DNA from: Sarcocystis neurona
Taxonomy: Eukaryota > Apicomplexa > Conoidasida > Eucoccidiorida > Sarcocystidae
Direction: 5' to 3'
Assembly (NCBI GenBank): GCA_000727475.1
Contig: KL647309.1
Span: forward strand, 1,061,820-1,125,819
Length of the DNA stretch: 64,000 nucleotides
Below, one piece after another: positions 1 through 11,500 of the stretch; the first letter of the stretch is position 1; every line of letters starts with the position of its first letter. The translations under genes and the position numbers were made by a program. The notes under the pieces are model-generated. The model ran no database searches, was not told where the DNA came from, and saw nothing but the letters and a program-made list of their open reading frames with translations.

Positions 1-201
1 CTCCAGGGCATTTAGCGGTCGGGATCGATGGTGGAGTGCAGGCTTTTCCCTTTTTCCTTAAAAAAAAAAGAAAGCTCGCAGTCACATTACCGCGCAGGTG
101 GCTCCCAAATTTTGTACTTTTTTCACAAACGCTGAAGGAGCAATGTTTTCAAGGCTACTGTGTTGCTATATATCCGTAAGCACACGATAAAGGACTCCTT
201 T

Positions 202-3200
202 TTAGCACGGCCTGTTCAGACGATGGATTAAGAAGTTGTTGAGCACGCTACCGCCGAGGTCTTCAAGGAAGCTCTCACAATTCCTGGGAGGCGCCATCGC
301 AAAAGCTTCTACGCCCAGCAGCTTGCACAAAACCTTCGAGTTATTTGAGGAAACGTTGGCTGAAGTTTCATCGACAGCATGTCTTAGTAGAACTGAAACG
401 CAAACAGGTACAAGGCTGTCCCTGTCAAAGATGCTTTTTTCGAGGAGAAAAAAAGTACACGCTGTCCTCGAAGTAGTAGGAGTTCGACATAGAGTCCACC
501 AGAAAGTGCGAATCCGCCTGAGAGGCAGGCCTATCGACGCGCCCACAGATTCGTCGCTTTTATCTACCTGAATTCCTACAATACAGAGAGGATCTCCCCG
601 GTTTCTCCGTGCGAAACCGACTTTTTCGCCGACAGAGCGTACATGAGCGGACTCGCTGGAGCCTCTATTGAGGCTCCTACTTATGGTATGGCAGCGTTCA
701 CAGGAGCACAACGACGAGCCGAAAATATCTCCTTTCTTGCAACCTCGCCAAATCAAACACGCACGAGGAAATATTCACAAAGCTCTACTGGATACTCCTT
801 CCATATGTTGTTGCGAACAACGTATGTTCGCATACAAGGCCCGTCGTCTTGGTTGAAGCTGCGTGCGGGTCGGATTCAGGTTTTCAAATTAAACAAACAT
901 AGAGCTTGCGCTCCACAAGCAGCAGGTTTCTAGGAAGCTCACGCCAACGTAATTCTCTCGAGATAATTGCGTTAACAGATTTTATCAACTTAAATATTAC
1001 TAGTCTGACGCAGACGCACAGAAGTACGAAATCAACAACGTTAAACAAATGTGGTGTCACCTGGTCTGTGTGTATACTCATGAAATCTTCCCCACAGGAC
1101 CTACAGAGTAGAGCGAATTCGATCGGCGTCAAAAGCTACGTGCAGAAGAGGCTACTCTAGCTTGTGTCTGCTCAGGTGAACTTGCTCATGACAGTTTTTG
1201 CACCCACACAAAAATAGACCGACACATGCGAGTGCCTCAAGTGCAAGAAAGCCGCGACGCATTCGAATCTGGCGTACGTTTTACGCGGACTGTCTATTCA
1301 GCAGATAGACCGTTGTACGACAACAGGCGCTTGGTCTTTCCCCAGTGAAAAACACGCTCCCACCTTGTGCGTCACGTCTCACACTTCCTAATGTACGCTC
1401 ACATGCGATCGCTAAGATAGGGTTGTATCTTCGTAGAAGTGTCCACTCAGCGTCTGACGGGTATTCACTTTTTTTTCTCTCAAAGCATACGCGCAAGTAG
1501 CACAGCTGCGAGACAGACGTGTGGGAAAAGTGTACGACTCTCCTAACTGGCAAGGCACAGCAAAACATGCTTCCCGAAAACGAAGCCATTCCCGTCTCGC
1601 GAAACTCGGTCTCTGTACCTTTGCAACCCGAACCATCCTCGCCTGAATTGGCAGGTCTCACCGGAAAGAGCCTCGCACGGCTGCAGACTTGTGCAGGGAA
1701 GGGACGTGCTGGAGATGTGGCGGACGAAGATTTCTCGAAATCTTAAAGTCTGAAACATTAGGACCGTAACATGAACAAAAGAGGCTCTCTTTCTCCCTCG
1801 CGCCACACGGGAGGGCCACTTTCGAGCGAAGGAGTTGCTAGAGTTGGTACGCGTTCGCGTATACATACCAGCTTCCACCAGACATACTGAGAAACGTACT
1901 GGTTCACGGCCACTTCGACGGAGCACAGAACTCTCTGTCACGGTGCCAGATAGGGATCTCCACCACGACTACACTCACCATGCCTGGAGTTAGTAGAGCT
2001 GTGTAGTTATTCACTGCGCGCTAGGACCTACGCACAACAGCTCACTGAACATCTACGCCCGAAGGTGTTACAGACGCAGCTGGCAGCAATACAGATATGC
2101 ACGTGAAGACGCAGCTGCGCACCTTGCTGTCGCAGACGCTTCTGCTTTCCACTGCAGTGGAGCACTTTCGGATTTTCCCACTGACGTGTTTTCTCCTGAC
2201 TCAAAAAGGGCGCACAGATTTGCTAGAGATGGACGAGTGTGCGGGTAAAACATTCTCCTGAAGGTGTTTCTGGTAGGGGCACTTACTAGCATGAATTAAG
2301 TCAACACTTCCACCCTGCCGCTGCTGTTTCGACGTGTCTTTCGCCTAGAAGCGCGCGACCTCACTTTTTGTCCCTTTGCGACTACCCCCTTCCACGCACC
2401 CACCCACTCGTGCGTTTGCAACAGCGCCACCGCGCCATGCCGCGAGAGTTTATTACGGTGTTGTCACGTATCAACTGCCTCCTGTAGGCATCTGCTCACC
2501 GGGTTGACGCATCCTTTTATAACGAGGGGCGGCAGCAACTCCTGCAGATTCCGCACAATGCAGAGTTGATCGACGCGCGAACGCCAAAGTTGCACGGCCG
2601 GCAGAGCAAGCGTTTTGCAAAAATCTGATAAGCCAAAAGGGAAGGGGGAATCGACAAGACGTAAGACCTTGGCAAGAAACTTGAACGTGTCGCTCACATC
2701 TTTGTCCACCTTATCCACTTGACTCAGTGCAGTCAGTGCCGATCCCGCGCGCTCTGAGCACTGCTGGACATAAAACGGGAGTGCCTTCCGAAGCAACGTC
2801 ATCAGTTCCTCGAGGACGTCTACCGGAGGAGGGCTGTAACAAGCAAACAGGTCAAGAGCAATGACTTTTCATTAATAGGCACGTTAACCAAGAATGTACA
2901 GGTTCGGAACACTGCAGACCAACTCGTACGTTATGTTATAGGTACGTAGGTCGACAGAACAGGAGTTCCTTTATCCGCGTAGGGGCCATCCGCAATAACA
3001 CACGTGTGCGTGAACACGCCTATATCTGCGCACAGATATAGCGAGTAGCGGCAGAGCTGTCCACAGGAAACCCTGCTTGCCAATGGCATGGCTGTGCCAA
3101 GCAGTGGCATTTTAGGCGCGTCTCAGACGAGCGTGTTTGCACCAAAATGCTTGGCATTCAACGGCAGCAACCAAAGCGCGGATGCAAACAACAGAAATGC

Positions 3201-4411
3201 GACAGACTCACCCAAAGAACTTCACGCCGATGACAGGGAGAAAAAAAAACCGCAAGAACTGTGCACATGCCAGATCGCCAGGTGCACAGAGAGAAAGTGA
3301 CGGTCAGCGCAGAACTTCCGAACACATATACGTGTGCTGACTTGATAGGCATCAAGGGCTCCACAAGGATGCGTTGTCCACGGTATTCCACGTAGGCGGC
3401 GAAGGGTAACGCGAGGTCCATACGCGTGAAGAGGGGTTTTCCCTGGATTTTTGCGCTGTCAAAGAGGTCCACGGCTTCTGGAACAAGACGCTTGACGGCG
3501 GCCTGCGGTGAGATGTCGGGTGTCAGATGCATCTTGTAAATCGCCGTGCAGGCAGCTTTTCTGCCTTTGAAGTCGTGGGCGTATACTTTCCCCGCTTCGT
3601 GCGCAGAAATGTTCAGTCGACGAGAGCCCCGGACCATTGTGAGCACTAAGCTATCGAAGAGAAACAAAGAATCTGTTGCAGGGTTAACACCGCGGCAGAA
3701 AAAGGCAAACATTGCAAAAAACAGCAGCATACGGGTTCAAAAGCGCAAAGAGATTGACTGTGATCTCGCGCTCTGCCAGACCGCAGAAGGCGCATTACCA
3801 AAGAAAGAGGTGATCTCCTGTTAGCACTGGTAGCCAGTAGCCTTGAATGAAATTCAAACGAAATCGAAAATCCCATGAAGGGCAAACAAGACTGACAACC
3901 AAGTCAGTGTTGTGAAAAGACACCATTATAGACATTTTCTATTATAGAAAATGTCTATAATACGTGGAGATCAAGGCGAACACCAGGTGGCAGTGTATAC
4001 AACGTACGCATCCAAAGGCTATGCAAAAATTCTGAATGATCAGAGGAAACTAACTTTGAAGGTGGTACAACTGGTATTTCAGGCAAACTCAACAACTCAG
4101 GAGCGCCTTGTCAAGTTAATATAGTAAATTTCGAAGTAACAACCCCAGGAAGAACAAAGTGACAGAAAACTCCAGCACTACTGAGTACATAGAGCACACA
4201 GTCACGCTCAGGAGACTGAGGAACTGCTCTAGCAACAAGCTGGGAAGTAGTTGTAGTTTAGAAACAGGCAGTCCGTCGCGCTCGCTCCACCACTGCAATC
4301 TACCTTCGTCAAATTTGGGTTTGTAGATCTGCCAGATTGTAGGGAAGGACTCTGGCGTCACTTCGACGAACGCGCTAGCCGTCTTGACGCGCAATGGGTT
4401 GCCACTGCTAG
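202..4411 (-). CDS. Multi-exon gene, 3' part; possible Clu-like domain protein
   Basis: Five linked exons read on the minus strand: 4411-4304, 3645-3342, 2833-2500, 1749-1662 and 392-202 (stop at 202-204). All introns begin GT and end AG, with good pyrimidine tracts before 2833, 1749 and 392. The phases (1, 2, 0, 1 nt carried over) match at every join, giving roughly 340 residues. Seen: exon 3645-3342 ends in a segment with YVEYRGQRILVEPLMPI, which resembles the VDYRG-R-x-A-x-x-x-x-PI strand of Clu (clustered mitochondria) domains; the next exon is helical and leucine-rich. The family assignment is weak, because the rest does not match Clu proteins that I know. Upstream exons were not resolved and the start codon is unknown, so the first listed exon may begin some 20-30 nt earlier. 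If it is Clu-like, a cytosolic role in mRNA or mitochondrial biology would be expected; this is inference only. The existence of the gene is better supported than its name. Confidence 0.5.
3925..3961. repeat. Perfect 37-bp palindrome inside an intron
   Basis: The left arm runs from 3925 to 3942 and the right arm from 3944 to 3961, perfectly complementary around a single central base at 3943. The arms are AT-rich (ATTATAGACATTTTCT at the outer end). It lies within the intron 4303-3646 of the minus-strand gene above. An RNA copy would form an 18-bp stem with almost no loop; as DNA it could extrude as a cruciform. No target-site duplication is visible directly outside the arms. Confidence 0.9.
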
Positions 4412-7400
4412 CTGTCGGCCGGCAGAGAGCATCACTCTGCTCCGAAATAAAAGTGCTTCTACGTGGGTATACAGAAGACCGTGCACGGAAGCCACTACGC
4501 GCCCCCAACGGTCCTCCACGCGGATAAAGCACCGCCAGCGCAACAGCAGCAGTTCGCGCTGCGGCCGTAAAATGACCTATTTCCCTGCAGTTACACAGCA
4601 GTTCAAGTGAGGGGCTTTTTGAGAGGTCGACAAAGAGAAAAGCGGATAGAACGTCCTACTGCATGGAAAAAGAGAACTTCGTGGTAGGAAGCAAACCGCG
4701 AAAGTGCAATAAACAGAACGTCCAGGTATCATCTCAATAAATCAGTTGAAGAAGAACCCAAGATGGGCGACGAAACATAAGTGTAACGAGGGCTGTGACT
4801 ATAAGGAGAGGAAAAGCCAAACGTTCCGAAGGGAGCTCTCACTAAACCGCAAACAAACCAACGTGCGAGTGGTCACTGTTTACACAAGGTCCTCGTCGGA
4901 ATCGACTTTCAAAGCTGCGAAAAACGGAAAAATACTACAACCACTCACGACCACAGAAGCGCATGGCGGCGCCACGAGAAAGGGCGGGAGGACACTCACA
5001 AAATGAGGCGAGAGTGTGGTGGCCAAAGAAAAGCTGGGGGGAAGAACAGTGAGAAGACACAGCTGGAAGAGTTCAAGGCAGTTCGCCTTTGCGTCCTTTC
5101 GAATTCTCTTAATCGAGCAGGCACCCCTGCTTTTCCCCAGTGAAGAAGCAGGCAGCGCTGTACTTTTCCCTTCCTTAGGCGCTGGTGCAACCAAAAGAAA
5201 TAAGTGGCTGTCTCAGAGGTCGTCGCCCCTACCGCTGCGCTTTTTTCACAAATGCAACAGGACAACCCACTTGCATAGCAGAAGTTCTTTGTCTCCCCAT
5301 GTTTTCTGCTGCTCCGTGTTGCCCTTTGCAGCTGCGAAAACTTGACGCGCGCTCCACTGCAGTCTATCGTGCCAATTGCTACTCGACAGGGAAGCCGAAT
5401 TGGGGGCCTACGATACACAGAGGCGCAAGTGGCAACCACGTTGCAACAGTAGGCCTGCACTCTTACGGACAAGCCGAGTAGGGTAGCGCGAGTAATGCAT
5501 CAATATCCCATTGGAAGCATAAACATTTGCAGATGCAGACAGCACCCTAGTCTGCCGCAAGGACACGAAAAGCATGCCATCCTCGTGTCCGTCGCGTTTA
5601 GGCAGATATGTCGTTTTGCTTAGCAGCCCCGGCTTCGACAGCGCGCAGACGAATACAGACTTGGAACTTTGACATCTTCGTTCTTCAGGGCTAAAGTCGG
5701 ATCAGCCCCAACAGCAGCTTCACTAAAGGGAATACGTAGGCGTGTGACACACAAGTCAGGAAGCTCATCGTGCGGCGAACGCTCACACTACAAAAGCAAC
5801 GCAACATGGGAAGGGTCACGCTGTGAAATGCACACCGGCACATACGGTGGCAGCAGCCAAGCTACACAAACTCTACCTCCAGTTCAGCTATATAAGGGCA
5901 TCTTTTTTAACAAAAGGTACTATCAAAACATAACTATTGCACACAGCTGAACCGGTTGTTTCACGACGTAAACCCTGAACGGGACGCGCATAGCCAGGGC
6001 ATTTGAGCAGATATGTAACCGGACGTGTTCTGTCCAGTGCACGAGAGTACGACGCCTGTGAAGTGGCGCGCTGGGTCACAGGTACGCTGCTGCCTTGCAA
6101 CTTACAGGAAGGGAACCGCGGAGAACCTCTGCCGTGCCTTTTTCACCCAGGAAGTCGTAGCTGCTCAATAGTGGAAAGGTTCTTAGGCTCTCCACTGATC
6201 GAAACCACGACGGGTGGGTTGGCTGTTCCCCTCCCGCTAACCTGCGCAGTTGTCCATGCAGAATTTCACATCAACAGAACTTGTCATTCATAGGTTCCCA
6301 TCTGAGAAACAGCGAGCGCCATTTCATTACAACCATCTCAGAAAACTCTTACGAGCAGAGTACGCATATGTGCGCGCATTTCTTCAAGCGCATCGCCCAA
6401 GTCTCATAACGTATCGAAGTGTACCCCCCACACCCACATCATCCTTGTAACATCGCTGTGAAGTCTTCAGAAGCTAGTCCTCTGCTAAGAAGGCGGGCAT
6501 ATCCCTCAACCCGGAACCAAGTACCTGAACACTCCTTTTCTCGCTGTCACGTCTCCACTTTCCTTTACCGCGAGCTCTTTGCTACAAGCGTCGACGCGGA
6601 CCTTCTGTTTTAAGAAATTGGTGAAAAGATCTAGACTGTCTCGCATGTTCGGTCTTGTGCACAACAGTTCTGGACGTGCTGGTGCCACTTCAACATTTTC
6701 TACCGTCCCGACTCCACGGTGTTGTCGCCACGACAGTGAGTGGGCATCCATACAGTTTCACGAAGAATGCATCCAGAGACCATGTGAATTCGGGGGAGAA
6801 GTGTTTATTACGTTTGTGAAGTTGCAGGACCGCGGTTTTTGTCTGATAGCAGTGTAGTTGCTTAAACCTTTCTACGCTGCAGATTAGCGAGCCTCCTTCT
6901 CCTTGATCAGGTGTGTTCCATGGCAGAAGACCGGCTACCAAGGCTTGCCAGTAGTAGACTCGCCAGGTGCTAGTCTAAAGCAAACGGCTGTCCAAAAGAA
7001 CATCCTATCTGTAAACTGTGAGTCACGAAACTCTTGGTGATAGTTCAAAGAGGAAGGGGTTGGCGAAATAAAGGCGGACGTTGTTTGTGTACTCAGTGAT
7101 GTGACATGGGCATAACTGCGAAGGTGTCTGTTTGTTACTATATAATCTCTCGAAAGCAGCCAGCGCACCGCTCAAGAGGGGAGGCAGTGGAACTTCCGCT
7201 GTAGATCGACTCTTTCTTGGGGACCCTTTCGTTGCTCAGAGAAGAAGAAGCGGACAGTCGACGGTGAGATCGGGGCGGCCTGTCGTCTGCTTGCTTTCTT
7301 TCCTCTGCAGGAGTGTGGGCTCTCGACTCTGCTTCTTCGTTCCTTCGTCCCTTCCCGTCCGCCTCCCGCTTTTCAAAGCTCGGCCTCCGGCTGACGGTTT

Positions 7401-7852
7401 CTCCTGAACGTCAACCGCACACACTGCATGCAGGCAGAATGCGCACGTACTACCTCACGGGCAATCCGTACGCAAAGCCATGGATGCTTCCACTTCTGTC
7501 GCTAGCCTACACGGCAGGCACGCGTTCCCACGGAGACCTACCTACCAGGACTGCTGAACGAAATCATGAATATACGTGTCTACCTAATCTCCTTCATCGT
7601 TGTTTTCCGTACGACAGCAGCTGCACGTAACTACAGCGCGTCGCGTCGCAGTCACTGGAAACTCCACTTCCTGCACGAAGGCTGCACAGCTGAACCAGTC
7701 ACGTCTATTCCAGTACTAAAACGGAAGCTTGTGCAGGCAGAGATAGAAGCACACATATCTGACTTGTTTTCTTTTACGCTTCGCGAGCTTGCTGCAGTAG
7801 AACGCAACGTATGTGCCCGCGTAGCTATGTATGGATATGCAGATGCGAACAC

Positions 7853-7883
7853 GTGTATATATGTGTGTGTGTGGGTGTGTGTG
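7853..7883. repeat. TA/TG dinucleotide tract
   Basis: A run of alternating purine-pyrimidine bases, first TA then TG repeats with one interruption (GTGTATATATGTGTGTGTGT and on). A simple-sequence microsatellite, possibly Z-DNA-prone. It lies in non-coding sequence. Confidence 0.85.
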
Positions 7884-8522
7884 AATCTCAATGCATAGGA
7901 TGGCACAACTTGCCGGCTACGGACGTTTCCGCCTCCTACGAAGATATAAAGGCGTATCTCACTACTGTTCGAGTGAAGACTTGGAAAATTAATTGTGACA
8001 TCGGTGGCATAGACAAGTGGATGCTTATCACGGTCGGAGGCGAGTGGACGTGCACGCTACCTGTCCAGCTGAAAGCATTTTCAACAGTCGTGCGGGACGA
8101 TGCCTTTACTCGTCTCTTCTCACCGTGGTGAGACAGCAGTGGTTTTGCAATTGCTCGGCTCCGTATGCGTAGGCACCTCTCAGCGTCTCACGTCATCTCA
8201 AATACAGACAGAGCTGCTCTGTTCTGCTTTCCCGCCCGAGTTGCCATTAGACACGTGTAGAAGCGCACAGACAAATCACTCCCTCTTCGTCGCCGCATTC
8301 TCGAACTCACCGACTATTTCACGTCAAGTGTTAGCCTGTGCAGACTCCCGAACTAAGCACGGCGACAAATTAGTACCAGTCCCGCCATCGCCTGTCCAAC
8401 CTTGGCAATTCACATAGGCAAAACCCCTTAACGCGAAAAATCGCTTTAAGAATCAGTACGTATAAGCTGGTTTCGCTTCAAACAAGTTTACGTCCCCAAC
8501 ACGTCTACAGAGGTATGATACG

Positions 8523-8538
8523 TATATATATATATATA
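8523..8538. repeat. (TA)8 tract just past the giant gene's stop codon
   Basis: Eight perfect TA units end two bases before the stop codon of the minus-strand giant frame (8540-8542), so the tract lies at the start of its 3' UTR. Confidence 0.9.
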
Positions 8539-8539
8539 C

Positions 8540-11500
8540 TCATGCTGCGTATGTGGGACGAGACACTACCACAAGCTTACTGTTCTCTGTGGGCTGCGAG
8601 TCAGTGATAGAAAGCGCTCTTGTGTGCAGCCGCACATTTCGCAGGCAATGACTAGACGCCGAAGGTCCAGCTTCTTGATCCGTGTCTGCCGGAAAAATTG
8701 TTGAGAGAGCCGGCGTCGGCTCGCCTAAACTGCTGGACGTATTGCTGTGAATGTGGGGAACGTCTGCGTTGCACGCCGCTGGCGCCCAACGTCCAGTTTG
8801 CAACTTTTCTAACGAACAAAAGAGCTCCAGAGCACCCACTGTACCATTGCTTGCATCTTCTGGTGCAGTACCATCGTTTTCTCCTTTCTGAGTCGACCTG
8901 AGATTACTCGACCCTCCTTGAGCGCTCGCTTCTCTGTCGCTTTTTTCCACCTGCCGTGCCGGGTCACCCCGGCCACGGTCCCCCTCTTTGACGACGTCTT
9001 GCTGGCTCACTCGCCTCCTCCAGCGCCCTCCCGTGCTGCTGCGTAGGACTTCCCGCGTTTTGCGACACGTTCTCTCTAATTCTCCACAATTTATCCTGCT
9101 GTTCGTGGCACTGCAGATCGTGAGGCTGTTTTTCGGTTTTCCCTTTCTGTTCTCTTCTGAACTTTCGTTTTGTTGTCTGCCCGATGCAGCTCCTTCTTCG
9201 CCATGACTGCCCACGGAAGACGTAGCAGTTCCACGGGGATCAGAGTTCCCAGCGCACCCTTCGAATTTTTGCCTGCTATGCAGGAGCAGTGGCGCGGTTT
9301 GTTCCCCACTTTCGGAAGCGAAAGTAGGGCTGACACTCTCTCCTCTCGCCGTAGTGTCGCCGGCGCGTGCAGCATTCCTTATTTTCACTCTTTCCTCAGC
9401 GTTCCTTTGCGGCGGAGACGCCTCCCTATTTCCTGCTCGTGGGTGTTGACCTACCCCTGTCCACGATTCCCTCAGATCACCACCCCGGTGCCTCCGTTTT
9501 CCTGTCACGGCTTCTGCGACAAAACCGTCTCGTTGTCCTTCTCCTATAGGGTCACGCTTGGTACCCGCTTCGTCTCGAATTCGACGCTCTTCTTCGTCGC
9601 CCTCCTTTCTGAATGCATAAAAGCAGTCGCTGGACACTGGCATCAGGAGCGCTTGCTGTCGCTGGTCTTCTACGAACAGTGCGTCTTCCAGCCTTAGGTC
9701 AGCTTCTTCAGGATCGCTCGCGTTTCCCCCAAGGCTTGTTCTGGCAGGGGCGGGTGAGAAAGACGCAGGTACGTCCCTTTTGTTTCCATATTTCTGGCGT
9801 GTAGGCCTCGATTTCACACCGTCCCTCTCAATCCGAGTTTTGCACCGATGTCGTCTACTTGCATCCACAGGAGATCCTTTTTCCTGCCACCCTTCACTAC
9901 TCGTCGAGAAGGCTCGTAAACCGTTCTCACTGTCTTCAGTGGGAATCAGAGGGTTTACTCCACCGGCCTCGCTCTCCTCTGCGTACTGCTGCCTTCTCCA
10001 CCGCGTCTCTGCCGCGGGACGCGCCTGAGTCACACTCCACCGCTTCTCTTTCCTACGCCGGCACAGCTGTGACGCACGTAATGGGTCCTCGTCTGCGTCA
10101 CTGCTACCGCGTGCGCCCCTCTGGACGTCTGTCCTTCCTATGAAACTAGACTGTCTGGAGTGTGTGATTCCCCGCAGGCGCAAAACGTGTGGCCTGCTCT
10201 CCTCCTTAATCAGCTTGTTAAAATGCTGTTCTAGGCGTCTCCCGTGATACTGACTTCTGGAGTTTCTTTGACTCCCCTCTGAATGTTCAGCACGTTTAAG
10301 ACAGCGGAAATCTTTCAGCTGCTGTGCTTCGCCTCGGCCGCCTGGCACGTAATCTGCGGGAGACACTTGCTGGACTCTATGCATGTCATGCGCTTCTGCC
10401 GTGGTACGACTACAGAAAGAATTTTTCTTGAGTACCATCTGTCCACGCATGGTGTTGACTCTTCTTTCTCGCCCCTCAGCTTGCTTCGTCGCAGTCTTCG
10501 CTGAACCCTTTTTTGACCGCTGGGAATCATACTGCTTGTTTCTAAAGAAAAAATCATACGTAGACGCCTTCTTCCAGTCATCATCCTGTGACAGTTTTTT
10601 GCCGCTTCCTCCTAAGTTCTGGTGGTGCTGCCGTGCAGTCGCCGTCTCAGTCAAAAAGAATCTAGTCCCCTGGCACCTCACAACCCCTTCATCCTTTGCT
10701 CGTCCGTCTCTCGATCTGGTTTCTTCGTCAACACGAGAACTTGATTTCCTGATTTCCTGCATCTGAGCAGCGATGCTATTCTTCCTTGCTGCATGTAAAC
10801 CTTCCTCCAAAAACCTTATGTACAGCTGGCTAGAGTGCTCACGTATTCCCGTGGCCGTGTGTCTCGCTTCACCAGTATCCCATCGCTCAGAGCCACGACA
10901 CGCACCTTCGTCACCGTACTGCCACGCTTGTTCGTCCTGGTCATCTATTACATCCTTGCGCGCCCTTGGCAGTTCAGCCTGCTCAACGCGCCGAGACTCC
11001 TCGTACAATTCTCCTTCCCCGGATGTGAGAGAGTTTGCTCCTCGCGTAGTGTTCTTCTCTCGCAGACGCCGCAAGTGCGCGATATCACCTGCGACGCTAT
11101 CGTTGCTATGCGCGTCTTCCGCTCTTCCTTTTCCACGTCGGCGTCTGCCTAGTCGTCCGGAGATGATTTTCATGTCTTCGCTCTGCTCCGGCGACGTGGT
11201 AGCTTCCTCCGTCTCCGATGAGGCGTTGACGCCTCCTCCGTTTTCTGACGAAAGTCTGATGCTTGTTGCACTTTTGTCGACAGTTAAGTATGCCACATGG
11301 CTGCCACCAAAGCAGCTCTGCACCTCGATTCTCCGTACTGGTGCGTATCCTCTACCATTATCTAGACCAGAAAACTCTTGTTTCCTGTCAATTTCAAAGT
11401 CGCATGCTCCTGGAATGTCCCTTCTATTTTCTGGAGACGCCTCTTCAGAGCTACAATGGTTACTTCTGCCCTTGCTGTGTTTGTTTTGATGGGCGATACG

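Larger units (their letters stand above)
4412..8539. other. No gene recognised (about 4.1 kb)
   Basis: This stretch probably contains 5' exons and the promoter of the minus-strand gene to its left and the 3' flank of the giant gene to its right. A short candidate exon on the minus strand ends near 4890. It has an excellent acceptor (a long T/C run then CGCAG at about 4918-4940) and encodes LKVDSDEDLV followed by a stop, but I could not connect it to a frame on either side. Open frames on the plus strand at 6003-6293 and 7132-7407 show no family features. Confidence 0.5.
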
